Source of the DNA: Trichoplax adhaerens
Lineage: Eukaryota > Placozoa > Uniplacotomia > Trichoplacea > Trichoplacidae
Assembly (NCBI RefSeq): GCF_000150275.1
Contig: NW_002060947.1
Location: 5,547,723-5,611,722, forward strand
Length of the DNA: 64,000 nucleotides
Direction of reading: 5' to 3'
Positions 12,234 through 25,429 of this stretch are shown piece by piece. Positions within the stretch are counted from its first letter, which is position 1, and every line of letters begins with the position of its first letter. The notes below the pieces were generated by a model, which ran no database searches, was not told where the DNA came from, and was given only the letters and a program-made list of their open reading frames with translations. Both the position numbers and the translations under genes were made by a program.

Positions 12234-13148
12234 ATGGCTAGAGCGCTTCTCTCTCGTAGGATTTTCTTCTCCATCACCTGGATTTTGCTCGGTTTAACTT
12301 GTCATACACAGTCAAGCCCAACGCCTGCTGTCTTATGGCATGGCCTTGGTGACAGCTGCTGCAACCCACTGAGCATAGGGCGCATTCAAAAAGTGATTGA
12401 ATCCAATGTCAAAGGCATCTATGTCAGATCACTACAAATTGGCACCAATTTTTTCGAGGACACCTTCAATGGATATTTCTTAAATGCCAATAAGCAAATT
12501 GCTATGGTGTGTGAAAAATTAGCAAAAGATCCCAAGTTAAAACACGGTTATAATGCTGTTGGATTCTCTCAAGGGGGACAATTTCTGAGAGCAGTAGCTC
12601 AACGCTGTCCTAACCCGCCTATGCGTAATTTCATCTCCATTGGAGGACAACATCAAGGTGTTTATGGCTTCCCTCGTTGTCCTGGTAATTCCAGCGAATT
12701 ATGCAATTTATTACGACAACTTCTGAACCAAGGTGTTTATGTACCATTTATTCAAGATAATGTAACACCAGCGGAATATTGGCAAGATCCTCTCAATAAG
12801 AAAGAATATAAGCAGAAAAGTGTTTTCTTAGCTGATATTAATCAGGAAAGAGGAATCAATGCTACTTATAAAAAGAATTTAATGAAGTTATCCAAATTCG
12901 TCATGGTTAAATTTGAGAATGATACTGTTGTCCAGCCTAAAGCAAGTGAATGGTTTGGATTCTATAAAGAAAATTCAACTTCGGAAACTTTCACTCTCCA
13001 ACAAAGTCGTTTATATAAGGAAGACTGGTTAGGATTGAAGGCCATGGATCACGCCAAAAAGTTGGTCTTTCTTAAAACTGAAGGCGATCATTTACAGTTT
13101 TCTAATAAGTGGTTTATTCAAAATATCGTCAATCCCTATTTAAAGTAG
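12234..13148 (+). CDS. PPT1: Palmitoyl-protein thioesterase 1, intronless
   Basis: A single 304-residue frame covers the whole PPT family length. Lysosomal PPT1 removes palmitate from S-acylated proteins (family knowledge). Residues 10-27 form a hydrophobic signal peptide. The alpha/beta-hydrolase triad is complete: Ser112 in GFSQGG, Asp230 in FENDTVV and His286 in GDHLQF, matching human Ser115, Asp233 and His289. Other family blocks are [13 protein letters not shown] near residue 33, [17 protein letters not shown] near 135 and CNLLR near 157. Several N-glycosylation sequons (NSS, NVT, NAT, NDT, NST) fit a lysosomal glycoprotein. The absence of introns contrasts with every other multi-domain gene here. 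The ATG at 12234 is chosen because the signal peptide follows directly. The orthology call is firm; whether it is the main PPT1 or a retroposed paralogue is open. Confidence 0.96.
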   Translation: MARALLSRRIFFSITWILLGLTCHTQSSPTPAVLWHGLGDSCCNPLSIGRIQKVIESNVKGIYVRSLQIGTNFFEDTFNGYFLNANKQIAMVCEKLAKDPKLKHGYNAVGFSQGGQFLRAVAQRCPNPPMRNFISIGGQHQGVYGFPRCPGNSSELCNLLRQLLNQGVYVPFIQDNVTPAEYWQDPLNKKEYKQKSVFLADINQERGINATYKKNLMKLSKFVMVKFENDTVVQPKASEWFGFYKENSTSETFTLQQSRLYKEDWLGLKAMDHAKKLVFLKTEGDHLQFSNKWFIQNIVNPYLK

Positions 13149-15531
13149 GGAATGGAGAGATAGCTTTTGAAGCAATTCTTGCAGTTGATTTACCCTTAAG
13201 ATAAAATACTCTGTTGTAAATCTATAATCTTGGTAATAGATATTGATTATCCCTGCGAAGATAACACATCGACGCGTATTTTGCGATTACATCATCGTTT
13301 GTCTACATCATATATTAGCTTACGATTTTAGAAGTAACTCTCAACGAACGGGGTTTGCCTGAAAATGATATCTTTCTAAAGTTTGCTCCAATAGTTGAGT
13401 TATCGATCAATACGAGATATGTAGCTAGCCATCGCGATTACTTAACGTCTCGAATTTTATAAAATGTCAATTTTCTTAAAAAGTAGTTGTTTTAGCTGAC
13501 TATTTTGTGTGATAGTATTGGCGTAGCCTACAGTAGTGATCGATTATAAATATGACAATGCTGCAAGGGTGGTCACAATACTACTGGAATCCTTAGCAGC
13601 TCTTTCTTAAAGCGTTGTTCTTCGATATTATATTACTCTATAAGCTTGATATGGCGCCGTTTAAAAGATTTCCAAAAGTTTCAAGTTATTTGTATTTTGG
13701 CTAACACTGTATAGCGTAGCAACTAAGATAACCACAGCAGCCATAGTGTACATACTGTACTGTGGTTTAGGTGATTTCGCAATGTTGTTGAAAAAATATA
13801 TTCTTCACAAATTTACAATACAGAATAAAATGTGAAAAGTATACGTACATGCCTTATGAGTATCTACATTTACTACATAATGATTTGCCTATGTGCTATA
13901 GCTGAATTAAAGACGAGAGGCTTTTATACACGTCAACAAACGGTATCGTTGCTAAATTAATGTGGATAGTAGTTCTACTCTTAAAAATCCGAACTTTTTA
14001 GTGTTCTAATCATGAAGAGTCGATTATCTATCTGTTCAATGTAAAATTGTAATATTAAAATATAATATCTAAAGTTCTGAACACACTTTACATTTCATTC
14101 CTAAGCCCGTAGCAGTCCTGAAACGAACTATTTTCAGAAATGTACATGTTGCACAAATTGACTCGATATGAATTTGCTTTTTCCGCAGGAAAAGTCAAAG
14201 AATATTTCATCACCAATATCATCAACTGATCACTAGGTTTTAACTTTGTAAACAGCCTTGTCCATATCTATCTATTGTACTACGCGTAGAAGTAACTAGT
14301 AGCAATACTTTACCGCCGTGGTGGTAAATTAAAACAGATAGTGCAGATGAATTCACATACAGAAATCGCCGAAGGCGATTTACCAATATCAAGATATAAC
14401 ATACCGTAAAGTTACTGTATAGATCCTATCCTTCAGCTATCAGCCACTCTATTGGACTCCTTCTAAAGCGGTACCATTACTACATAGGATGCGTTCTTAA
14501 ACACCAGACAAATTTCAACGGCGTTGACATTAGTATATTTGGAGGTGGAATTTCTCATTTTTTTTTATCAGAGTCTCCTTTACAGCATAGGCTATTTTAG
14601 CCAATGGAAAAGTAACCAATAAAAATCATTACGCAGTCAGTAGTTAAACTAACAAGTATCGACTAATCTATTTATAATCTAAGCAGCTGGATCCAATGCG
14701 TTTATTAATAAATCAAGTAAGATGATACCAGTATTACACGAGTTTTTACCATTCTAAATCACAGTAGTAAATCGAGATTAATTAGAACTATCATCTACTT
14801 TATAAAAGCATTATCGCTACATCCTGACAGTTGCAAGCAGGCTAAGCAATTTTAAAGTTAAAAAAAGAGACTCGTTAAATCAATCGTAAAGATATTGTGC
14901 AGAGCTCTAATACTATGAATCCGCAGTTGAAAATCAGTATACGCGTATATTGGATAAATGCCTTGCCGTAAATGGTACCAATATCACTTTGTTACAGTTA
15001 TTTACTGTAACCTGTTGGTTAGCACATCCTATTTCTTGCCAGATCCTAGTCAATAGATCAAATATCAGAAGTTATAACTGGACTAATTACTTGTCGCGAT
15101 CGATCAGTATAAAGCTTTACATTAGGCACTCGTTTTGGAGATTTAATGTTATCCGCAGAATCTTACGTTAATTAATCACACAACAACCAGATGCGAATAC
15201 AGTGAAGAAAAAGTTGTGATGAAATTTTTTTAAATTGGGCAAGATTGGACAGAAATATACTACTGTTCAATACATTAAATTAAATGTTTCAATGCGAGGA
15301 CTGCAAGGCTAAAAGTACTGGTTACGCATATTGCGGTGCATTCTAATATACGCAGATATGGATGATAATGAATTGAAATTGCAACAAATCTTAATAGTCA
15401 CTGTAATAATTAAAGTGTTCAAATTTTATCCGGATGAAGCTTTATCGAAATTGACCTAGTGCAGTAAACATCTCGACTAAGCTTCATGATATACGGTGAA
15501 ACTAATAATTTGTCCTACACATAAAAGATCG
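13149..15531. other. Intergenic, no gene seen
   Basis: AT-rich DNA without a convincing coding exon on either strand. A short perfect hairpin (AAATCGCC-GAA-GGCGATTT) sits near 14366-14384. The 73-codon frame at 14950-15171 has no features of a known family and is not called. Confidence 0.45.
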
Positions 15532-15853
<322 letters not shown>

Positions 15854-16629
15854 TCACGCAGTGCCTTTGCTTCTATCGCACCAGAGTAAGATACTGTTTA
15901 GTGATGAGCTTTTAACCTTAAATAGCTATCTAATACGTCTATATTGAACCCCATTTCATTTGCTTTATCGCTCCCCTTTTCAGAACGTTTCGTGTACTTA
16001 CAGTATGGCACAATGATGGCGACAATGGGCCGAACGAGGCATAGAAAGTGGAATACAAAAACATAAAACATTAAAAGCATTTCATATACGAGTGTAATAG
16101 AGAGATTTACAAAGAGATTGGAATTCGCTATGCTTTGGTGTAGCAAGTTATTGAATAGAATTATAGAATTATCTACAATATACTAAAGTTATTTTTTTTT
16201 TATGAAGTAGTATTCCCTAGAAATTGTTATGACTGGACGTAAGGTCAGAAGAATCCGCAGGCCGCCTACAACTTTTAAAAATGGCTGATTCCAATACAGC
16301 ACAGTGCTGTATACTGTTTCAAGGAGTAATTGAAAGTCTGTAATTATGTGATCAGGAATTCAATGAATTTTGCCCAAATAGTAGTCTTGAATGATTATAA
16401 TAGCTACATTAATGCTAGCGAAACTTGTTGATAGAGAGTACCGTAATTTGCGGAATTGCCTCTAATTATAATTGCTTGTCCATCTTTAACTAAATGATGT
16501 TGTTCTTAACCATGGCTTAAGAAAATTTACGTTCACGTTAGCCAGGCTTAATGATCAAATATAAAATTTACCGAAAAAGATTAAATTAATTAGATGAAGT
16601 TAACTATCCTGTTTAGTCTCAAATGTTAC

Positions 16630-19600
16630 TTAATCCTGATCTGCAACAGGTTGTAGCTGAATGCTCATTTTTTGAACATGTAAATTATATAACATGGCTG
16701 CAAATTTAATTGAAGACTCAAGTGCAGTATCTATGCTTGATTCTTCTTCAATAACTGCAGTAAAATTGGATTAAATTACATATCTAGAAAGGGCAATACT
16801 GTCATATACTTCAGTAGTAGTGCCGTATCGCCATCACTTAATAATAATATAATTATAATTATTAAAAACAATGCTTCTAAAAAGTAGCATGATAATACGC
16901 TCACAGTAACATCTAATATCTTAACAGTTACATACCTTCGCTTATTGGCAGTACAGTCTTCTCCGCAATCTCAGCGTGCTTGAGTTTGCTGCTATTAAAA
17001 TTTGTAACTTCACTTGTCGGTAATTTCACTTCAGAGAGAGTTTCCATTCTGCAATGACTACGGTACTTTTCGTGAATGTAAATATTTATATTTAATACTC
17101 AAATCTTACAAATGTAGTGCGCCCTTTAAGAATAATATAGCACTTAGTGTTCAACTACGTCTCTCTAGAAGCTTTCCGCACTGCAAAGATCTTAAAAGTA
17201 GTAAATACTTAAAGGGCCTTTACGAAGGACCATTAAATGATTAGACGATGACGAATGACGACTAGAACCAACTCATTGTTATGATAGTTTACTAGTGGAC
17301 ACTACAAATTTACATCAGCTGCAAAGACACTGCAGCAACATGCATTATGCGATGCACATACTCCTCGTCATGAAGAAAAGTGGATCTCTTCAACCTGATC
17401 ATAGAAAATTAATATATTTCATCCATTAACAACATGACAATTGTGATTTGATTGTCGTCATTCTTGGTAATTAAGTAAAGTTGCCTTCCAACAATAATAT
17501 TGGCAGAAGAGAAGCGAGTCATTGTTTCTTTTATTCATCTTGTACAACGTATACACCAAATGGCAGATGCTACGGACATTACTCTTCATTATTATCATTA
17601 TATTATTATGCCTGCAACTGTTGTATATTACGTTATGATATAAGGTATACTGCGTTAATAGCATTCACTCTGAATCATGCTAAAATATTCAGAACAACTG
17701 ACTGTGCACACAATATGTGGCGACCTGGATGGAATGGATTCGGCTATCTATACGTATGATTTTATATAGTATTAGAAAAATTCTCTATTTGAGTAGCTAT
17801 GTTAACTATCTGAAGCTTTCCTACTAACATGATACCCGTATACTATTCTCGAATAATTGTGTACAGTATGAGACAGTAGATAAAGATCATGCGAACTATA
17901 TGCAGAGCTTTATCGAGCTAGATGCACCATTTGCTGAATGCTATTAGACAAATAAGACTGTAGTAAATCAATCTCAGTACCATGTGTACGTGATATTCAC
18001 CAAAATTTAGCTCTTTAGCAAGTAGATTTCTTCGACATGGTATTGATGTATGCTATTTTCAACAATATCTGTAAACGAACTTATCAGACTGATACAATCA
18101 AACCTCTGTTGTCACTGCTGATGCTAAGCACAGCATAATAGACTCTTGCAATCAGTAGTCGCTCTTCCCGAAGTTAGGATGATACGGGGGGGGGGGACAG
18201 AAGGCTTGATTTAAATTCATATAGTAACTTTAACTACATTCTACTTCTTCAGTAAAAGTATTGCTGAGTTCAGTTTGCATCTAAAAGTAGTTGTCACGAA
18301 TGCATTTGATCATTTCTTCTAATATTTATGTAAGGCTCGTTAGAAGATAAGGTATTCAGTGCAAGGTTACCGTACTTCTTTAGGGGAATACCTAACGCTA
18401 TCAAATAGGGATTAGAAAAAGTGGGCTTTACATTTTTTAGCACGCAGAACATCTTCCATTTTAATACTGATATCACGTAAAGTGTATTACAACCTTGAAA
18501 ATAGTTATAATTATTTACTTACAGGTTACAATCGAGCATATTTTTCTACTACAAGCGGATCAGTTGCTTATAGAACAGAAATCTTGATTGATATCTCGAT
18601 ATCAATACGTGCCCTCGTACGTGTAATCAGACTCTGTGGGTAAATCACTCATTTTAGGTAATAGACAGCTTATAACAAACATGTTAACCAAGCTAACACA
18701 TAAACAGTGCAAACAAATATCTTTTCAGTAGCTAGATCTATTAGTTTTTATTGGTAAGGGAATCACTTACATATCAATGTCGATTAACATGAATAGGGAA
18801 TAGTAATCTACGAAAATTACGCTGCAGTAATTAAATTATCAAGTGCAGACTAATAAAACAGCTTTCTATATAGCTTCATGTAATCGAAGCAATTACTCGG
18901 ACTTTTCTTGCGCAATCGCTATAATAAGAATATAAACAGTACATATATATTAAATATGTTATCAGTACAATTTTAGTAGAAAAATCAAGATAAAAATTAC
19001 AATAGGCTTTAATTAAGAGTGACTACAAGAACTGAAAATGTACTACAAAATGATATAGGAATTTACGCAACTTTAAGGTCAACAGCACGATTACTATGTT
19101 CTATATCAAGGAAAGTTAATTTAAAACTCAAAGGAGGTCGATTTATTGTCAACATAATGATTACTCCATAAAACGTTCGATAATGCAATTGAGTACTATA
19201 AGTAATAGTAATTTACAAGTAAGCGCATAACTAAATTTTTCGTCTTGATTAGGAGGTATGGCTACTTCCTTATGGTCATGATGAGTAAAATACTATTTAA
19301 AACTGTATCTAACGTAGAGAAGTAGTTGTACGAGTATATATGAAATAACTCGATCTCCCAGGAGTTGGTCGTATTTAAGTTACCACATATAACTGTAGAA
19401 TGTCTTGTATAAAACTCAGCAGGAAGGTAACATTGTTAAGACATTAAACGTCTTCATTTCAAGCTCATACGCATGTAGATACGAAGTAAACCTACTCGAT
19501 ATACTGCAGTCTATAGTGTTGTACGCTACGCAAAATGCAGTAAACCATCAATTTGAGAATTTAGCTATGCTGTACAGTGTACACCAGTATTGTCTAAGAT

Positions 19601-20167
19601 ATTACTATACTACAGTATAGAAATAGAAATATTACGGTTAACTTTAGTAGATACTGCATTTACTTTAGACTTTTTCAGACGAGATCTTATCAAAAACTAA
19701 CCAAGACCTACATATCCCGATTATACTGTGTATGGCGATCTACGGTTACTCCAGTAACTTCTTGAACGTATACAAAGTTGCTACAGACTTACTTTCTTTT
19801 GTTGGTAGGGGATTCTTTTCCTCAGTTTCTACGTGCTGAAGTTTTTGCCTTGAAAATTCTTTCACGGCATTTAATTCAGGCCGATTTTCGCTTCTTTCTT
19901 GAGCAATAGCTACAATATTATAGTTATAATAATATTCAATACAATTATTCACGAAAAGGCAGCAATAAACTTTGGCGAAAGAATTTTATTGCTATTAGGA
20001 AATAAGGTTAAATTCGTATGCAAAGAATAATACAATTCCAACAATCATCATCGTTACAGTTATTTACTTGTAAACGATGGCAAAGGATTCTTTTCCGTAG
20101 TTTCAATATGCTTGAGCTTGCTGACGTCGAAGCTTTTAACTTCACTTCTGTCTGGTTTATTACTCAT
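16630..20167 (-). CDS. Three-repeat beta-thymosin (ciboulot-like)
   Basis: Exons in phase: 20167-20068, 19897-19793, 17028-16936 and a proposed last exon 16754-16630. The total is 423 nt, or 140 residues plus stop. Repeat 1 begins [20 protein letters not shown] followed by [10 protein letters not shown]. Repeat 2 contains [20 protein letters not shown] and EKNPLPTKE. Repeat 3 is weaker ([20 protein letters not shown]) and loses the NPLP core (VLPIS). Every repeat exon ends in phase 1 and starts with two carried bases, so repeats are exchangeable modules. Multi-repeat beta-thymosins such as Drosophila ciboulot (three repeats) bind actin and promote assembly rather than only sequestering it. 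The first two exons are strong. The third and the 40-residue acidic tail exon (16754-16630, open to a TAA) rest on splice-site and phase agreement only. The 2.7-kb intron between exons 2 and 3 contains a decayed further copy. Confidence 0.72.
18600..18960 (-). pseudogene. Decayed beta-thymosin copy
   Basis: An ATG at 18652 opens [10 protein letters not shown], close to a beta-thymosin N-terminus, but stops after 15 codons with no LKHTE core following. The upstream segment near 18.9 kb contains the same 'CAAT.GCTATAATA' element found beside the live copies at 15.56 and 19.91 kb. I read it as a relic of the same duplication series, lying inside the large intron of the three-repeat gene. Confidence 0.4.
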
Positions 20168-21000
20168 GGTTAATTTCGTTATTGAGATTTCGCACTATCG
20201 TCGGTTATTGCACACCAGAGGGAGTTATTGTTCAGCAATAAAATTATTTCGTGGTTGTTGTTAATAATGTTGTTTTGATCGCGTTAAATTTACCACCGTC
20301 CAGTATAGCACAATTATATGGATGGCGACAAACAATAGACATAAAAGGTACAGGAAATGATATGCATACACTTATATTAGTAATCAATTTGGAGGAATAA
20401 TAACGCATGCGAGAACAAAGAGGTTGGTGTAATAGCCGCAGTATTAGACACCTGATAGAATAGAGTAATACATAAATATGATGAATTTAGCGTGTACCAT
20501 ATACAACACTCTACAGTACTTTGCTACTTCTATTACCGGAACTGAAATAAAATTGAAGGCTTCTATTGCATCGATTTTGACATTCACGCAAGAAATAGCT
20601 TCAATAAGACGATAGTTTCTTCGATTGAATTGGTCAACAACTCTGTTAACGTATATAGCAGTAATAGCACTGAGAACACTCTTTTGCAATAGCAGCAATA
20701 TTATGATCGTGCCTATTGTAGAGATTTCTTGGCGTATTAAGGGGAATGCGCCCTGCGGTACATATTTGCAGTCATTCATTCACAGTCAGTAGTATAATTT
20801 GCTAAGAAGAGGGTACAATAGGACTTGGTATAAATTTGGACTACTATAACTATTTGACATTACGAATTTGCGATCAATTACTTTACAATAACATCATTTT
20901 CAACGATCTCTTTCTAGTTGATTCCACTGCTTCAACTATTGTCATGCTTTAGTCAGAGATGCGGTGCCTTTACAATCTCGCACCAGGAATCGGTCCATGG
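20168..21000. repeat. Duplicated upstream segments of the beta-thymosin genes
   Basis: 20170-20430 is alignable by eye with 15840-16150: both hold a 'GCACCAGAG' block just before the gene and 'TAGCACAAT.ATATGGATGGCGACAA' or 'TGGCACAATGATGGCGACAA' further up. A third trace of the first block lies near 20950-20990 ('GCGGTGCCTTTACAATCTCGCACCAGG'). These probably carried promoter DNA along with each gene duplicate. Confidence 0.5.
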
Positions 21001-24000
21001 AATTTACAGTGAGAAATAAATGGATGCACTGATATTCTAACGGCTAACAACTTAAGTCATATTAACGTTAGACGCTAGAACAGTATGAAATCGTTAGAGT
21101 TGTACTGGATATAATTGAAATAACAGTATACTGTACACTGTGCCTAATTGATTACCGCCATAATCAATTTGGATAAGTTAATACAGTACAGTACTGTAAT
21201 ACATTACTGCATTACGTAACCTCTTCTTGAACCATATATCAACGTATGGTAGGGGGGATCAGTCGTATTTGTAAGTATAAGGAAATTATCATATAAAATT
21301 AATTAATTGAATTAATTTTCGAAGGCTGTATTGTCATGCACTTGTATGCAGTAGATCACCTAGTATGAAAACCACTATAGAATAAAATCTGATTTAACGG
21401 AAAAAATCATGGGTTAATCGTTTGAGTACTAATCTAAAATCATAAGTAGTATACCGGAATTTATCTCACTCAGCAAGCAACTCTGATCGACGGTAAAATA
21501 TTTCAAAATGATCGTTGTCAGTACGGTATCGTTCCTAAAGAATACTGTACATCCACTCGTAGAGTATCTTACACTGAGTAGATTACTTTTTTAGAGTATC
21601 GCTCGTTGCGCTATTTTTTCTCTTTGCAATATGTACTGTCGTTTTTTAGTAACTAGCAGTTACTCTGGTTAGAGTAAAAACTCCACCTTCAGCAACTGGC
21701 TGGATTGGACAGCAGCTCCTTTCATTTTACATACTGTAGAATACCGATGTGAGGTACTGTACTGCATAGTAGCACATCCATTGATGTGTCTGAAACGTGG
21801 ACAGGATTAAAAAATAAAAATGAATTTTACATGAAATGCATTATGCAATAGTCGATAGATGGTACAGTAAGACATGGACCACTAGATGAATAGATTTTTT
21901 TGTATCTTATTAGAAGTTTTCAAAATAATCAATTTCAATAGTTTGGAGTTAGTTCCGTGCTAATGCGTTGGCTGTTATTTGTTTGCACTTTGCAGAGTAT
22001 TGCCAACACTACAAGCACGACAGTTAGATATATCCTAACTTCTGCAGCATGCCAATTTTAGTCTGATTGACGACCACCGTTGAAAGATGACCTACAGTAG
22101 GTTTCCTTGCAGCATGAAATATTTGATGATTTTATTTCATCTCTTAGTAATGCCTGATTTTCTGTATATCGATAGACGAGCTGCTACCTACTGTAGATCC
22201 ATCATGTATCTGCTCTAGACCTGACAGCGTACAGTATACTGTACGGTATAAGGCAATGTACAATACTGTAACGCAAGATTGATACTGTCAACAGTAGTCC
22301 ATGATTGGTAATATGAAAGTATGCAAAATACCATACATCATAGTAACTTTAGTACTGTACAGTATAATTTACGTGTTGATAATCCTTTCGTTAGAAATCT
22401 CTAGAGCGTGGAATGCCACCAACTTGAACAATATGTGTTGACTGAAGAGAATCATGCTTATTCGATAGTACAGTATGTGTTGCACACTCCTTGTTGTCTT
22501 CAGTCGTTCGATAAAATCCAATTATTCATACTGATTGGGCCCGATTGGGAAAATCGTCAAGATCGTGCTTGTACGATTACAAGATTAGATTCACTTTACG
22601 GAAGAGAATAAACTATATAGTCTAATGAGAGTATACTCGTATTGGCACGACTTGGAATTGCAGTTATTACAGAATGATATACAGAACAGTCGTTGCCGAT
22701 ATCGCCATGGTAGACAGATCAGACCGACAAAATGATTTTACTCTTGCGATTGATACAACAGAACAACATTGGATTGGCTAATCGATTGAATGCATGGTAC
22801 GATGTACAGGTCGAGCTTTGATTGGAAAATTTGCATAACGTTTACAGCCATGGTAGAAAACAACATCAGCAGATGATTCATTTTTGAAGAGCTGGAGGGC
22901 AATACCGATCAATCTTTTTTATTCATGTGCTGATAATGCTATCTTTTAGATTGTAGACTGCATACAAAATGATGAATTTGCTATATATCATTGCTACTGC
23001 CAATTCATGTATAACATTGAGTGTTGGAGGGCACTAATAGAATAGAATAAGATAACATAAAACATAATAAGAGCTTACCAAAAGTTGGAGAGTCAATACA
23101 GTAGGCAAATCCTTCGATCAAGAAAGCGGCGGCACTTTGAGAAGCGATAGAGGGTCGAATCTGGTCTTTCTTCTTTTGTGGCCTTTCTTTGACTGGATGT
23201 AGAAAATTAGCCAATCATATTGTATTTATTTAATGGCATTGTTTACTATTGCACAGCAGTGATAATAGGTTGTACAGTACAATGCACAGTACAAATTACT
23301 GTACTGTAATACTGTAATAATTTTTATCTTTACAGTACCGTACAGTACCGTACAGTATTCTGAAACATCCAATAAACGGTTGAAGCAGAAAAGTATAGGC
23401 AGACGTAGACTTTACCAGGGACTTTATGACGACTATTTTTAGTCTTCGATATTAGTCTTAGAAGTCCCTGACTGTACAGTACAGTACAGTGACTATGTAC
23501 AGTATGTATCATGGACACTGTACAAAATTACAGTACTGTATGGCTAATCATAAAATTTGAATTTTATTTTATTTATTTATTTTAACCTATCACCTATCCA
23601 CGAGTACTGTACATACTCTGCTATACTGTACTATACTGTACTGTACAGTACAGTATGTACAGTGTACAATATAACACTATTTAATTTAATTTAAAATAGA
23701 ATTTCTTGAAGTGTTTAATCATAAATTGTCCCACAATGCTTGAGTACACGAAGTACTGTACAGTACTGAGTACACATGTTACACTGTGCATTCGTACCTA
23801 ATAGCTACAGTACGTACTGTACTGTACTCTTCATTTTCCATACTGCAACTGTAAATCGACTGTACTGGACGTGCTCAATTAGCCTTTGCATCTACAGTGT
23901 GCACGAAATATGTATTCCCAAACTTAGCTCAAGCTGTCCAATGGGTTCTAATAGTCTTGTACTCATTATTTGTAACATCTCTAAGATTTGGCGAAACGCT

Positions 24001-24290
24001 GATATTAAGGCAAGCGGATCATATTGGATATATAAGCAGACTACAGTAGTCCTTGACCATGTTCTTCCTTGACTGACGTGTCGAAAACAGATGTCGTCAG
24101 AAGTCAAACAAAATGGTTTGTCGTTTGTACTATAGTATCTAGTACTGTTTGCGTTGTACTGTACTGTACAGTCGTGTGTAAAAAGTGTGTCAAAATTTTC
24201 CATTTTGAAATACAGTACATGTACACTGTACAGTACAGTATGCCGAACTACAAATTACAGGTTCTCTGGCGTGGCGAGTTTGTAGCATAG
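21000..24290. other. GTAC-palindrome-rich intergenic DNA
   Basis: TACAGTACTGTAC-type words recur throughout, densest at 21.12-21.20, 22.20-22.37, 23.27-23.83 and 24.14-24.24 kb, often as longer near-palindromes. Open frames here encode low-complexity YCTVQYS-type peptides generated by these words and are not genes. One exon-like block at about 23079-23196 is listed separately. Confidence 0.55.
23079..23196 (-). CDS. Possible isolated internal exon, unknown protein
   Basis: A TTTTCTACATCCAG acceptor is followed by about 39 open codons, roughly KERPQKKKDQIRPSIASQSA followed by an AAFLIEGFAYC-type stretch, and then a consensus donor TTTTG|GTAAGC. The Lys/Arg-rich start followed by a small hydrophobic stretch is protein-like and contrasts with the repeat DNA around it. 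No start codon, neighbouring exon or family was recognised. It may be an orphaned or decayed exon. Confidence 0.35.
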
Positions 24291-25350
24291 AGTTGAGTTG
24301 GTGTTTTTTCTACAACTCTATGGCTTGTACAGACTGTACAAGTTGAGTTAGTGTTTTTTCTTCAACTCTATGGTTTGTACAGACTGTACAGTACATTAGC
24401 CCTGATCATTTAAGTGTATAAAGTAATTTATGCAAAATGATCAGGGCTACAGTACTGTACAAGTTGAGGTAGTGTTTTTTTTCTAGAACTCTATGGTTTG
24501 TACAGACTGTACAGGTTGAGTTAGTGTTTTTTCTTCAACTCTATGGTTTGTACAGACTGTACAAAAGCCCAGATCATTTAAATGTACAGTATAAAGTAAT
24601 TTATGCAAAATGAGTCCAAGTTGAGTTAAAGTTTTTTTCTTCAACTCTACGATTTGTACACACTATACTGTACAGTACAGTACAGTACAACTTGGCTTAG
24701 TGTTTTTTTCTTCAAGTCTATGGTTTGTACAGACTGTACAAGTTGAGTTAGTGTTCTTTTCTAGATTTCTATGGTTTGTACAGACTGTACAAGTGGAGTT
24801 AGTGTTTTTTTTCTTGAACTCTACAGTATGGTTTGTACAGACTGTACAAGTTGAGTTAGTGTACTTTTCTAGAACTCTATGGTTTGTACAGACTGTACAA
24901 TAGGCCTGATCATTTTGCATCGATTTTTTTATACACTTCGTTTAGGCTGTCCTACTGATACATTAGACATGTATTGACATATCTAGAAAAAAAAAAAATA
25001 AAGAAATCGTCCAATCTCACGCGGCGCAAATCAAATTTGTGTCCTACATCATCCCCGTGCGAGAAATTATTTTATACTGTACAAGTTGAGTTAGTGTTTT
25101 TTTTCTTCAACTCTATGGTTTGTACAGACTGTACAAGTTGAGTTAGTGTTCTTTTCTAGAACTCTATGGTTTGTACAGACTGTACAAGTTGAACTCTATA
25201 GTTCACACAAAGTATACAGTGTACGGTCGAGTGGACAGTACTGGACAAAGTGTGCAAAAATTGTTGCATATGCCAACTCCAAATGACAGGTTCTCGAGTT
25301 GAGTTCGTGTTTTTTTTTCTTGAACTCTATGGTTTGTACAGAGTGTACAG
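24290..25350 (+). repeat. Tandem array of about 50-bp hairpin units
   Basis: About twelve units of the form GTTGAGTTAGTG-T(6-9)-CTTCAACTCTATGG-TTTGTACAGACTGTACAA. Each holds the perfect inverted repeat TTGTACAG-A-CTGTACAA and a second short complementary pair (GAGTT / AACTC) around the T tract. Units begin near 24291, 24341, 24460, 24516, 24619, 24690, 24741, 24792, 24850, 25085, 25138 and 25295. The array is interrupted by a 'GATCAGG' inverted-repeat element and, at 24.91-25.07 kb, unrelated DNA. Both strands are open in places, but the peptides simply repeat CTVCTNH and are not taken as genes. Confidence 0.88.
24396..24450. repeat. Large inverted repeat (foldback element) within the array
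   Basis: AGCCCTGATCATTT and AAATGATCAGGGCT face each other across a spacer of roughly 25 bp containing GTATAAAGTAATTTATGC. A related copy at 24566-24613 keeps the spacer but has damaged arms (AGCCCAGATCATTT / AAATGAG), and a half copy lies at 24902-24920. It looks like a very small foldback or MITE-like insertion that split repeat units. Confidence 0.6.
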
Positions 25351-25429
25351 AGGACAGTAGAATAAACACTTTGACACTTGATTTTTGCGATGTCTAAATG
25401 TCACGGTTTATACATATCAATAAGAATTT

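Noticed and set aside
23776-24290. Overlapping plus and minus frames of 70-100 codons
   Set aside because: They lie in GTAC-palindrome-rich DNA, lack family motifs and are shadows of each other.
24663-24920. Open frames on both strands in the hairpin array (CTVCTNH-type peptides)
   Set aside because: They are produced by the repeat unit and its length near a multiple of three. There is no start context, splice logic or non-repetitive content.
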